From positions 1 through 6,391 of the forward strand of contig JACDHQ010000130.1 in the NCBI GenBank assembly GCA_013820975.1: a DNA stretch of 6,391 nt, read 5' to 3'. Position 1 is the first letter of the stretch, and each line of letters begins with the position of its first letter. The notes under the pieces were generated by a model that did no database searches, had not been told where the DNA came from, and saw nothing but the letters and a program-made list of their open reading frames with translations. Source of the DNA: Gemmatimonadaceae bacterium. Its GTDB lineage: Bacteria; Gemmatimonadota; Gemmatimonadetes; Gemmatimonadales; Gemmatimonadaceae. Made by a program: the position numbers and the translations under genes. Of this stretch, positions 1-5,685 are shown one piece after another.

Positions 1-274
1 CCACCGCCTGGTGGCCACCGACTCCCGCTACGAGGCAATGCACGAACCGGAGTCGAACATCCTCTGCTTCCGCCACGTCGGCAATGGAACGATGGACGCG
101 CAGGCGCTCGACGCGCACAATCTCGCACTGCGTGAGCGCTACAACCGGTCAGGGCACGGGTGGATCACGACCACCGTGCTCGATGGCCGGCGCGTGCTGC
201 GGGTGACGCTCATGAACTGGCGGACCACGGGGGCTGACTGCGAGGCGATGCTCGAGGGAATCGCCTCGGCGTAG
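1..274 (+). CDS. PLP-dependent (group II) amino-acid decarboxylase, C-terminal fragment
   Basis: The reading frame is open from base 2 to the TAG at 272-274, so this is the last ~90 residues of a gene that begins left of the window. The GTG at 11 lies in the open frame and is most likely an internal codon, not a start. The visible part matches the C-terminal subdomain of the aromatic-amino-acid/glutamate-type decarboxylase family (Pfam PF00282 type): an 'ILCFRHV' strand, then 'NRSGHGWITTT', then a 'LDGRRVLRVTLMNWRTT' strand, and a final helix. In this family the enzyme is a cytosolic homodimer that decarboxylates an amino acid through a PLP Schiff base. The catalytic lysine and PLP pocket lie in the missing upstream part, so neither the substrate nor activity can be judged. 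The gene converges with the receiver-domain gene across a 52-bp gap. Confidence 0.82.
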   Translation, partial: HRLVATDSRYEAMHEPESNILCFRHVGNGTMDAQALDAHNLALRERYNRSGHGWITTTVLDGRRVLRVTLMNWRTTGADCEAMLEGIASA

Positions 275-284
275 GACTGGATCG

Positions 285-305
285 CGGCCGGGCGGCACCC
301 GGTCG
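285..305. terminator. GC-rich hairpin in a convergent gap, possible bidirectional terminator
   Basis: CGGCCGGG (285-292) pairs with CCCGGTCG (298-305), giving an 8-bp stem with one G-T pair and a 5-nt loop. It begins 10 nt after the decarboxylase stop and ends 21 nt before the stop of the opposing receiver gene. There is no T-tract on either strand, so it is not a canonical intrinsic terminator. The role is inferred from its position. Confidence 0.35.
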
Positions 306-326
306 GCGCGAGGTGGACCCGCGCGG

Positions 327-947
327 CTACCGCGGCCGCAGCGCCCCGAGCGCGAGCAGTTGCTCGGTGGGGAGGGAACGCCAGTTCTCGGGAAAGTCGG
401 CGACGCGCAGGTAGCCGGCGCGCGACACGAACATCAGCGTCTCCTTGGTCCGTCCGTCCTGACCGCTCACGTGATGCACGCTCCACTTCGTCCCGTCGGC
501 GGCCACCACCGACAACCCGCCGGCTGGCGTGTCCCAACGCATGTCCGGCGTCACGTCGGCAAGGTTGCGCCGGGACCGGGCCCGCTTCACCGCCTGCTGC
601 AGCACTTCCTCCGACACGTCGGCGTCGAGGAGGGCATCGACCAGCAGCCCCTTTGCGGAGACCTCCGCACCCAGCGGGTCGGTCCCTGCGATGGCGATCA
701 CCGGGACCCGCGCGGTATTCGAGATGGCGCGTAACGCTCGAATGAACGCTCGGCTGTCTCCGACGGACAGCGCGAGGTCGGCCACGACCACATCGGGCGC
801 CATCCGCTGGGCAAGCCGCAGCCCGTCGTACATGCCTGCCCCTGCCGTCACCGCGTACCCCGCGCCATCGAGCGCGCGGCTGACGACCGCCCTCACCTCC
901 GGGCGGTCGATCACCATCAGGGCGCTCGGTTGCCGGGAATCGGTCAT
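327..947 (-). CDS. Degenerate receiver-domain protein with a small C-terminal domain
   Basis: 206 aa. Residues ~8-127 form a CheY-like receiver fold: 'LMVIDRPEVR' as the first strand, 'PDVVVADLAL' with the presumed phosphoacceptor D57, 'VPVIAIAG' as the fourth strand, then 'DALLDADVSEEVL'. Several canonical residues are altered. The acidic pair after strand 1 is reduced to D14-R15, the strand-4 Thr/Ser position is A87, and the strand-5 Lys-Pro is absent (D108-A109-D110). Phosphorylation in the usual way is therefore doubtful. Residues ~135-206 hold no recognisable HTH. They look like a small beta-rich module (W155, 'ETLMFVSRAGYLRV') ending in 'FPENWRSLPTEQLLAL', a type I associate with Gemmatimonadota from memory. 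The ATG at 947 is chosen because the receiver starts 8 residues later. Upstream codons back to a GTG at 1043 resemble no domain and run through a plausible promoter. Output and partners are unknown. Confidence 0.72.
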   Translation of the reverse strand: MTDSRQPSALMVIDRPEVRAVVSRALDGAGYAVTAGAGMYDGLRLAQRMAPDVVVADLALSVGDSRAFIRALRAISNTARVPVIAIAGTDPLGAEVSAKGLLVDALLDADVSEEVLQQAVKRARSRRNLADVTPDMRWDTPAGGLSVVAADGTKWSVHHVSGQDGRTKETLMFVSRAGYLRVADFPENWRSLPTEQLLALGALRPR

Positions 948-1014
948 TGGGGCACACCCACGCGGGAGAGCAGGGTCGATCGGGCAGCCGACCTGTCGTT
1001 GGCCGACGTCCCAG

Positions 1015-1043
1015 AACGTACAACCGAAACGACGCGCGGTCAC
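1015..1043 (-). promoter_or_regulatory. Candidate sigma-70-like promoter for the receiver-domain gene
   Basis: On the minus strand, GTGACC (1043-1038; 4 of 6 match TTGACA) is followed after exactly 17 bp by TACGTT (1020-1015; 3 of 6, including the conserved T, A and final T). Transcription would start near 1008, about 60 nt before the ATG at 947. This supports that ATG over the upstream GTG at 1043, which would lie within the -35 element. It is a pattern match only, and the strand preference is unproven. Confidence 0.35.
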
Positions 1044-1057
1044 GCCCTGGCAGGCGT
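1042..1057. repeat. Inverted repeat ACGCC-N6-GGCGT in the divergent promoter region
   Basis: There are perfect 5-bp arms (1042-1046 and 1053-1057) with a 6-bp spacer, in the 127-bp gap between the receiver gene and prfC. It sits just upstream of the prfC -10-like motif and beside the receiver gene's -35-like motif. It has the layout of an operator for a dimeric regulator, but short GC-rich palindromes arise often by chance at this base composition. Confidence 0.22.
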
Positions 1058-1062
1058 CCGGT

Positions 1063-1068
1063 TAACCT
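1063..1068 (+). promoter_or_regulatory. -10-like TAACCT positioned for a leaderless prfC transcript
   Basis: TAACCT fits TAnnnT and is separated from the prfC ATG by exactly 6 nt (TCACCG), so transcription would begin at or beside the start codon. It lies in the 8-bp palindrome GGTTAACC (1060-1067). No Shine-Dalgarno sequence precedes the ATG, and no good -35 is visible. The -10/leaderless reading is inference. Confidence 0.35.
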
Positions 1069-1074
1069 TCACCG

Positions 1075-2676
1075 ATGTCAAAGGCCGCCACCCTGTCCGA
1101 CGCGATCGCGCGCCGGCGTACGTTCGCCATCATCAGCCACCCCGACGCCGGCAAGACGACGCTCACCGAGAAGCTCCTCCTGTACGGCGGGGCCATTCAC
1201 CTCGCCGGGTCGGTCAAGGCGCGCCGCGCCGAGCGGCACGCGACGTCGGACTGGATGAAGCTGGAGCAGGAGCGCGGCATCTCGGTGACCTCCAGCGTGA
1301 TGCAGTTCGAGTACTCGGGCTTCCAGATCAACCTCCTCGACACCCCTGGGCACGAGGACTTCTCCGAGGACACGTATCGCACGCTCGTCGCTGCCGACAG
1401 TGCGGTGATGCTGCTCGACAACCGCAAAGGGGTCGAGGAACGCACGCGGCAGCTGTTCGAGGTGTGCAAGCGCCGGCGTACGCCGATCTTCACCTTCGTC
1501 AACAAGTGCGACCGCGTCGGCGAGGATCCGCTGAAGCTGGTGAGCGACGTCGAGGCGGACCTCGGCATCGCATGCCACCCGATCACCTGGCCGATCCATC
1601 GCGATGGGGCCTTCGTCGGCGTGTACGACCGCCGGCTGAAGGAGATCCATCTCTTCGACCGCGGCCGCGACCACGGCGCGCGCCGCGCGGCGGTGACCGT
1701 CGGTGCACTCGATGCCCGGGAGGTGACAGACCTGCTCGGCGAGAAGGCACACGAGCAGCTCATGCACGACATCCTGCTGCTCGACGAGGCCGGGCACCCC
1801 TTCGACCTCGACGCCATCCTTGGCGGCGAGCTCAGTCCCGTCTTCTTCGGCAGCGCGCTCACGAACTTCGGGGTCGAGCCCTTCCTCCGCGAGTTTCTCG
1901 AGCTTGCGCCGCCGCCGCTGCCGCGCGAGACGACGACCGGCATGATCAATCCTGCCGACGAGGACTTCACCGCCTTCGTGTTCAAGATCCAGGCGAACAT
2001 GGACCCGCGGCATCGCGACCGCGTCGCGTTCCTGCGCGTGTGCTCGGGGAAGTTCGAGGCGGGCATGGAGGTGATGCACGTCCGGACGAAGAAGTCGATG
2101 CGCCTGGCCGCGCCGCAGCAGTTCCTCGCCCGCGAGCGCACGGCGATCGAGGAAGCGTGGCCTGGCGACGTGATCGGCGTGCACGATCGCGGCACGCTGC
2201 GCATCGGCGACGCCGTCTCGTCGGGCGCTCCGGTGGAGTTCCAGAACATCCCGCGCTTTGCGCCGGAGCACTTTGCGCGCGTGGTGCTGCTCGACCCGAT
2301 GAAGCGGAAGCAGCTCGATGCGGGCCTGCGACAGCTGACGGAGGAGGGTGCGGCGCAGGTGTTCTTTACCTCGGCGACGGAGACGGTGAGCCCCACGCCG
2401 ATCGTCGGCGCCGTGGGCCAGCTGCAGTTCGACGTGATGCTGCACCGCCTGGAGCACGAGTACGGCGTGCGCACGCGACTCGAGCGCATCACGGGGCGGT
2501 ATCCCCGGTGGGTGGTGGGGAAGATCGAGGAGATCGAGCGCGTCGCGCGCGAGCGCGGTCGGTTGCTGCTCTACGACGTCAAGGGCAATCCGCTGCTGCT
2601 CTTCGAGGACCAGTGGGGGATGCGCTGGGTCCTCGATCGCGAGACGGGGCTGCAGTTCTTCGACGTTGCTCCGTGA
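1075..2676 (+). CDS. prfC: Peptide chain release factor 3 (RF3), translational GTPase
   Basis: 533 aa, close to the ~530 aa of E. coli RF3, and complete. RF3 is a cytosolic class II release factor. It uses GTP to eject RF1/RF2 from the ribosome after peptide release and also takes part in quality control. G1 is 'SHPDAGKTT' (21-29), the switch-I/G2 region is 'GISVTSS' (68-74), G3 is 'DTPGHEDF' (89-96) and G4 is 'NKCD' (143-146). RF3 usually has NKLD at G4; NKCD is the EF-Tu form and should bind guanine. 'SDWMKLEQERGIS' before G2, 'HPITWPI' near residue 180 and the late 'PTPIVGAVGQLQFDVM' stretch mark it as RF3 rather than EF-G or LepA. Domains 2 and 3 follow the GTPase without gaps. The ATG at 1075 gives the normal N-terminus, with no Shine-Dalgarno sequence. 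It is divergent from the receiver gene and convergent with the antiporter gene. Confidence 0.97.
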   Translation: MSKAATLSDAIARRRTFAIISHPDAGKTTLTEKLLLYGGAIHLAGSVKARRAERHATSDWMKLEQERGISVTSSVMQFEYSGFQINLLDTPGHEDFSEDTYRTLVAADSAVMLLDNRKGVEERTRQLFEVCKRRRTPIFTFVNKCDRVGEDPLKLVSDVEADLGIACHPITWPIHRDGAFVGVYDRRLKEIHLFDRGRDHGARRAAVTVGALDAREVTDLLGEKAHEQLMHDILLLDEAGHPFDLDAILGGELSPVFFGSALTNFGVEPFLREFLELAPPPLPRETTTGMINPADEDFTAFVFKIQANMDPRHRDRVAFLRVCSGKFEAGMEVMHVRTKKSMRLAAPQQFLARERTAIEEAWPGDVIGVHDRGTLRIGDAVSSGAPVEFQNIPRFAPEHFARVVLLDPMKRKQLDAGLRQLTEEGAAQVFFTSATETVSPTPIVGAVGQLQFDVMLHRLEHEYGVRTRLERITGRYPRWVVGKIEEIERVARERGRLLLYDVKGNPLLLFEDQWGMRWVLDRETGLQFFDVAP

Positions 2677-2680
2677 AGCG

Positions 2681-2725
2681 CCCGCGAGACGCGGGTCGGG
2701 TGTCGGGAACTGCACGCTCGGTGCA
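2681..2725. terminator. Two small hairpins in the prfC/antiporter convergent gap
   Basis: CCCGCG (2681-2686) and CGCGGG (2690-2695) form a perfect 6-bp stem with a 3-nt loop, 4 nt after the prfC stop codon. TGCAC (2711-2715) and GTGCA (2721-2725) form a 5-bp stem with a 5-nt loop. Both lie between the opposing stop codons and both work from either strand. Neither is followed by a T-tract, so termination is inferred from position only. Confidence 0.32.
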
Positions 2726-2745
2726 CTGCTGACGCACCCACGCCG

Positions 2746-4605
2746 TCACGTCGCGCCGGATTCCCTCGTGTGCATCTTGTTCAGCAGTGCCGAGGCCGCG
2801 TCCTCGGCTTCTGTCGTCAGCACGGCGAGCGTGTCGCCGCCCTGCCACTTCGTCTCGGCGGTGACGATCTCCAGGCTTCCCCCGCGAATGACCGCCAGCG
2901 GGACGATGGAGTCGGGCAGGTCGCGCGCGGTCACCGCCCCCTTGCGCGCGTTGGTGACAGGCACGACGTAGTCGAAGGTGCGCGCCCTGCCCGCCGCGAG
3001 GTCGCCCTCCCACGCCCGTACGTTGAGGGCGCGCCCGAACGCGATCCGACCGCCGACGCGCTCGAGCAGGCGCTCGCTCACGCCTTCCTCGGCGGGTCCA
3101 AGTGCCGGATACGCGCGCGACACCCCGAACGCGTCTGCCGCAATGTGCGAGGCGAGCGTGTTCACCTCGGAGTTCGTGGTGACGGCGACCATGGTTTCCG
3201 TCTCCTGGAGCTGTGCACTCGCCAGCACGTCCTCGTCGAGCGCATTCCCCTCGTAGGTCTCGAACCCCGCAGCGCTTGCCTGGCGCACGAGCGCGCTGTT
3301 CCGGTCGATCAGCATGACCGGCCGATCGTGGCGCCGCAGCGTCTCGGCGAGCGCGAGGCCGAGTGGACCGGCGCCGACCACCACCACCGCGCGGCCACCC
3401 ATGTTCTGCAACCCGAGCAGGCGGGCGACCGTGTTGGCCGTGAGCCCCTGGATCGTCACCGTCAGCGCGATGGTGAGGAAGGTGATGGCGAGCACCCGGT
3501 GGCCTTCGACGAGCCCTGCCTCGGTGAGCGTCAATGCGAAGAGCGAGGCGACGGATGCCGCCACGATACCGCGGGGAGAGATCCATGAGATGAACGCCAT
3601 CTCGCGCCAGCCCATCGTCCCGTTGCGGAGCGAGATCCAGACGCTGATCGGCCGGACGATCAGCATGAGGCCGAGCACCGTCAGCAACCCGCGCCATCCC
3701 TCCTCGATCACCACCGAGAGCGGAAGGTTGGCGGCGAGCAGGAGGAACAGGAGGCTGATGCCCAGTACCGTCAGCTGCTCCTTGAACGCGCGGATCCGGC
3801 GCTCGCTCGGCACCGCGCCGCGCTGCATCGCCAGCCCCATCGCGACCGACGCGACGATCCCCGACTCGCCGGCAAGCTGCTCCGAGATCGCGAACACGCC
3901 CCACACGGCAGCGAGGGTGACGAGGTTCGCCAGCTCGTGCGGCACAAGCTTGGGGCGCTTGAGCAGGAAGGAGAGAAGGAATCCGCCGGCGACGCCGCAG
4001 ACGAGGCCCACCAGCAGGCGCCCGACGTACGCCCAGGCACCGCCGATGACGCCGAGGGGCGCGACACCCTGGAATCCGAGGACAATGTCCACGACGGCGA
4101 CGGCGAGCACCGCGCCGATGGGATCGATGATGATCGCCTCGCCCTCGAGTACCGTCTTCACCGGGCGCGGCAATGGCACGCGCCGCAGCAGCGGCTGGAC
4201 GACGGTTGGACCCGTCACCGTCATCAGCGCGCCAAAGACGATCGCAACCGGCAGGGAAAGTTGCGCGATGCTCCATGCGATGAGCGTCGCGCCGATCCAG
4301 GTCACGAGGACGCCGATCGTGACCAGGTTGCGCACCTCGCGCGCCGCCTGCCGCAGCTCGCGCAGCCGGAGGTTGAGCGCCCCGTCGAACAGGATGACGG
4401 CGACCGCCAGCTTCACGATGACGGAGAGCCCGCCGCCCAGCGAGGCCGGTTGGACCACCCCGAGTCCCGAGGGGCCGAGCAGCATCCCCATGACCAGCAG
4501 CGGCACGATTGCAGGAATGCGCCAGCGGGCGCCGACGACCTGGGCGAGGAGCCCGGCCACCGTCGCCCAGGCGATCGTCAGGAGGGCAGGGTCTACGTGG
4601 TGCAT
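2746..4605 (-). CDS. Cation/proton antiporter (CPA superfamily) with a C-terminal RCK/TrkA-N domain
   Basis: 619 aa inner-membrane protein. Residues ~7-395 hold about 12-13 hydrophobic segments of the Na+/H+ (or K+/H+) exchanger fold, which exchanges a cation for protons and sets cytosolic pH and ion content. 'MTVTGPTVVQPLL' (128-140) and 'EGEAIIIDPIGAVLAV' (154-169) are the two unwound-helix/ion-site regions. D161 is the likely transported-ion aspartate, preceded by Ile where CPA1 has Asn (ND) and CPA2 has Asp (DD). 'SWISPRGIV' (340-348) carries the conserved Arg region. Residues ~405-520 are a Rossmann RCK domain with 'VVVVGAGPLG' (407-416) and acidic D434 at the end of strand 2, suiting NAD(H). 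Residues ~530-610 look like a divergent TrkA-C module, which would allow gating by a nucleotide or redox state. The ATG at 4605 lacks a Shine-Dalgarno sequence but starts at the first membrane helix. It is divergent from mscS. The ion cannot be deduced. Confidence 0.9.
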   Translation of the reverse strand: MHHVDPALLTIAWATVAGLLAQVVGARWRIPAIVPLLVMGMLLGPSGLGVVQPASLGGGLSVIVKLAVAVILFDGALNLRLRELRQAAREVRNLVTIGVLVTWIGATLIAWSIAQLSLPVAIVFGALMTVTGPTVVQPLLRRVPLPRPVKTVLEGEAIIIDPIGAVLAVAVVDIVLGFQGVAPLGVIGGAWAYVGRLLVGLVCGVAGGFLLSFLLKRPKLVPHELANLVTLAAVWGVFAISEQLAGESGIVASVAMGLAMQRGAVPSERRIRAFKEQLTVLGISLLFLLLAANLPLSVVIEEGWRGLLTVLGLMLIVRPISVWISLRNGTMGWREMAFISWISPRGIVAASVASLFALTLTEAGLVEGHRVLAITFLTIALTVTIQGLTANTVARLLGLQNMGGRAVVVVGAGPLGLALAETLRRHDRPVMLIDRNSALVRQASAAGFETYEGNALDEDVLASAQLQETETMVAVTTNSEVNTLASHIAADAFGVSRAYPALGPAEEGVSERLLERVGGRIAFGRALNVRAWEGDLAAGRARTFDYVVPVTNARKGAVTARDLPDSIVPLAVIRGGSLEIVTAETKWQGGDTLAVLTTEAEDAASALLNKMHTRESGAT

Positions 4606-4611
4606 GCCGGG

Positions 4612-4617
4612 AAAGTA
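4612..4617 (-). promoter_or_regulatory. -10-like TACTTT positioned for a leaderless antiporter transcript
   Basis: On the minus strand, TACTTT (4617-4612) is followed by CCCGGC and then the antiporter ATG. This is the same TAnnnT-6 nt-ATG geometry seen before prfC. No Shine-Dalgarno sequence is present. A poor -35-like TGTGCA lies 18 bp further up. The short palindrome GTCA-G-TGAC (4620-4628) sits directly beside it and could be a half-operator, at low confidence. Confidence 0.35.
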
Positions 4618-4660
4618 GGGTCAGTGACGGGGCGCTGCACAGGCCACGGGCTCACCGGCG

Positions 4661-4709
4661 CCGTCGCGTGCGGCCCCCAGCCATCTTCGCACGCATGGCT
4701 GCGCGACGG
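4661..4709. promoter_or_regulatory. Nested, mutually exclusive inverted repeats between the antiporter gene and mscS
   Basis: Three perfect inverted repeats share 49 bases. A: CCGTCGCG (4661-4668) with CGCGACGG (4702-4709). B: GCGTGCG (4666-4672) with CGCACGC (4688-4694). C: CAGCCAT (4678-4684) with ATGGCTG (4695-4701). A and C stack into a 15-bp hairpin with a 9-nt bulge on the left side and a 10-nt loop. B with a shortened A (4661-4665/4705-4709) forms a different hairpin. B and C cannot coexist, because their 3' arms are adjacent and leave no connecting loop. The structure lies 27 nt upstream of the preferred mscS ATG at 4737 and contains the alternative ATG at 4695. It could be an RNA switch in the mscS leader, an operator for both genes, or chance in GC-rich DNA. 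Confidence 0.4.
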
Positions 4710-4736
4710 GCCCGGGTTCGTCACATTGCCTCCATC

Positions 4737-5618
4737 ATGCTCCTGCTCGCACAACTTCCCCGCATCCCTCCCGACTCCGTCCCGGTGATCGGCCGCTTCT
4801 GGAACACGCCGATCTTCACCATCGGCCAGACGCCGGTGACCGCGGCGACGCTCGTGACGTTCGGGGTGCTGCTCTTCCTCTCCGTCGTGGTGGCGCGGCT
4901 GGCCGCGGTAGGGACGCGCCGCACGCTGTCGCGGCGCGCCGGCGGCGACATGGGTGCGATCGCCGTGACGGCCCGCCTCGTGAACTACGGGGTGCTGCTC
5001 GTCGGGTTCGGGGTCGCCGTGCAGACGATCGGCGTGAATCTCGGCGCCCTCTTTACCGCGGGGGCATTCTTCGCGGTCGCCATTGGCTTCGCGATGCAGA
5101 ACATCGCACAGAACTTCGTGGCCGGGGTGATCCTGCTGGTGGAGCGGGTGATCAAGCCGGGCGACATCCTGGAGATCGAGGGTCGAGTCGTGAAGGTCAC
5201 GGGCATGGGGCTGCGCGCCACCGTCGCGCGGACGCGCGACGAAGAGGACATCATCATCCCCAACTCGGTCCTCTCGCAGAATACCGTGACGAACTACACG
5301 CTGCGCGACCAGACCTACCGCCTGCGTGCGACGGTCGGCGTGAGCTACGGGAGCGACCTCGATGCGGTAAAGGAGATCCTCCTCGCTGCGGCCGACCGGA
5401 TCCCCGAGCGACTGGATGATCCGGCGCCGCGGGTCATCCTCACCGAGTTCGGCGACTCGGCGGTCCTCTTCGAGCTCGCCATCTGGATTCATGATCCGTG
5501 GACGGCGCGCCAGATCAAGTCGAACCTCAATGAGATGATCTGGCACGGGCTCAAGGCCGGCGGAATCGTGATCCCGTTCCCGCAGCGCGACGTACACCTC
5601 ATCGCGCCGTCGTCATGA
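4737..5618 (+). CDS. Small-conductance mechanosensitive channel, MscS family
   Basis: 293 aa, close to the 286 aa of E. coli MscS. The family forms a homoheptamer in the inner membrane that opens under membrane tension to release solutes after hypo-osmotic shock. Three hydrophobic segments are visible (~34-58, ~81-98, ~102-135). The last is the glycine/alanine-rich pore helix running 'AGAFFAVAIGFAMQNIAQNF' (108-127) into 'GVILLVERVIKPGDILEIEG', the family signature. The beta domain carries 'DIIIPNS' (171-177), and the alpha/beta C-terminal domain ends in 'IPFPQRDVHLI'. The frame is open far upstream. ATG 4695 (307 aa) is the alternative start; ATG 4737 is preferred because the extra residues 'MAARRARVRHIASI' are Arg-rich and resemble no MscS N-terminus. 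Neither start has a good Shine-Dalgarno sequence. It is a compact single-module channel with no nucleotide-binding tail. Confidence 0.93.
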   Translation: MLLLAQLPRIPPDSVPVIGRFWNTPIFTIGQTPVTAATLVTFGVLLFLSVVVARLAAVGTRRTLSRRAGGDMGAIAVTARLVNYGVLLVGFGVAVQTIGVNLGALFTAGAFFAVAIGFAMQNIAQNFVAGVILLVERVIKPGDILEIEGRVVKVTGMGLRATVARTRDEEDIIIPNSVLSQNTVTNYTLRDQTYRLRATVGVSYGSDLDAVKEILLAAADRIPERLDDPAPRVILTEFGDSAVLFELAIWIHDPWTARQIKSNLNEMIWHGLKAGGIVIPFPQRDVHLIAPSS

Positions 5619-5636
5619 TGCCCGCCCGCCTCCCGC

Positions 5637-5674
5637 CCGCCGTGGCCCGATGCTGCCGCGGCCGGCCACGGCGG
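5637..5674. terminator. Perfect 11-bp stem in the mscS/CBS convergent gap, likely bidirectional terminator
   Basis: CCGCCGTGGCC (5637-5647) is the exact reverse complement of GGCCACGGCGG (5664-5674), with a 16-nt loop that itself contains the palindrome GCCGCGGC. It starts 18 nt after the mscS stop and ends 11 nt before the opposing CBS stop. It is the strongest simple hairpin in the window. No T-tract follows on either strand, so it may act as a U-less terminator or a 3'-end stabiliser for both mRNAs. Confidence 0.5.
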
Positions 5675-5685
5675 TGTGACCTCCG

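Noticed and set aside
139..1023. 294-codon minus-strand frame overlapping the receiver gene and the decarboxylase end
   Set aside because: The product is Arg/Gly-rich without domains and crosses two recognisable genes and their convergent gap.
948..1043. 32-codon N-terminal extension of the receiver protein from GTG 1043
   Set aside because: The extension matches no domain and contains a better explanation, a -35/-10-like promoter (1043-1015).
1111..1482. 12-bp direct repeat CGCCGGCGTACG at 1111-1122 and 1471-1482
   Set aside because: Both copies are inside prfC in the same codon phase and encode the same Arg-Arg-Thr run, so codon preference explains them.
1078..2715. Long open frame on the minus strand (about 545 codons) opposite prfC, with another at 1197-2492
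   Set aside because: They lie antisense to a full-length, well-recognised prfC. Their products are low-complexity and Arg/His/Leu-rich with no domain pattern. Long stop-free antisense frames are expected in GC-rich genes.
930..2732. 600-codon plus-strand frame overlapping prfC in another phase
   Set aside because: The product is extremely Arg/Ala/Pro-rich, with no fold or motif, and it overlaps the true RF3 frame almost completely.
3314..4618. 434-codon plus-strand frame opposite the antiporter gene, plus minus-strand frames at 2579-4276 and 3771-4085
   Set aside because: They are Ser/Arg/Thr- or Arg/Gly-rich shadow translations. The antiporter frame shows proper membrane helices, ion-site motifs and a Rossmann domain.
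4666..4701. H-type RNA pseudoknot from repeats B and C upstream of mscS
   Set aside because: The 3' arms of B and C are directly adjacent (no nucleotide between), so the connecting loop could not cross a 7-bp stem. The repeats are better read as alternative hairpins.
4509..4736. 76-codon upstream extension of mscS into the antiporter gene
   Set aside because: It is Arg/Pro/Gly-rich sequence antisense to the antiporter N-terminus, unlike any MscS N-terminus. Starts at 4737 or 4695 give a normal channel length.
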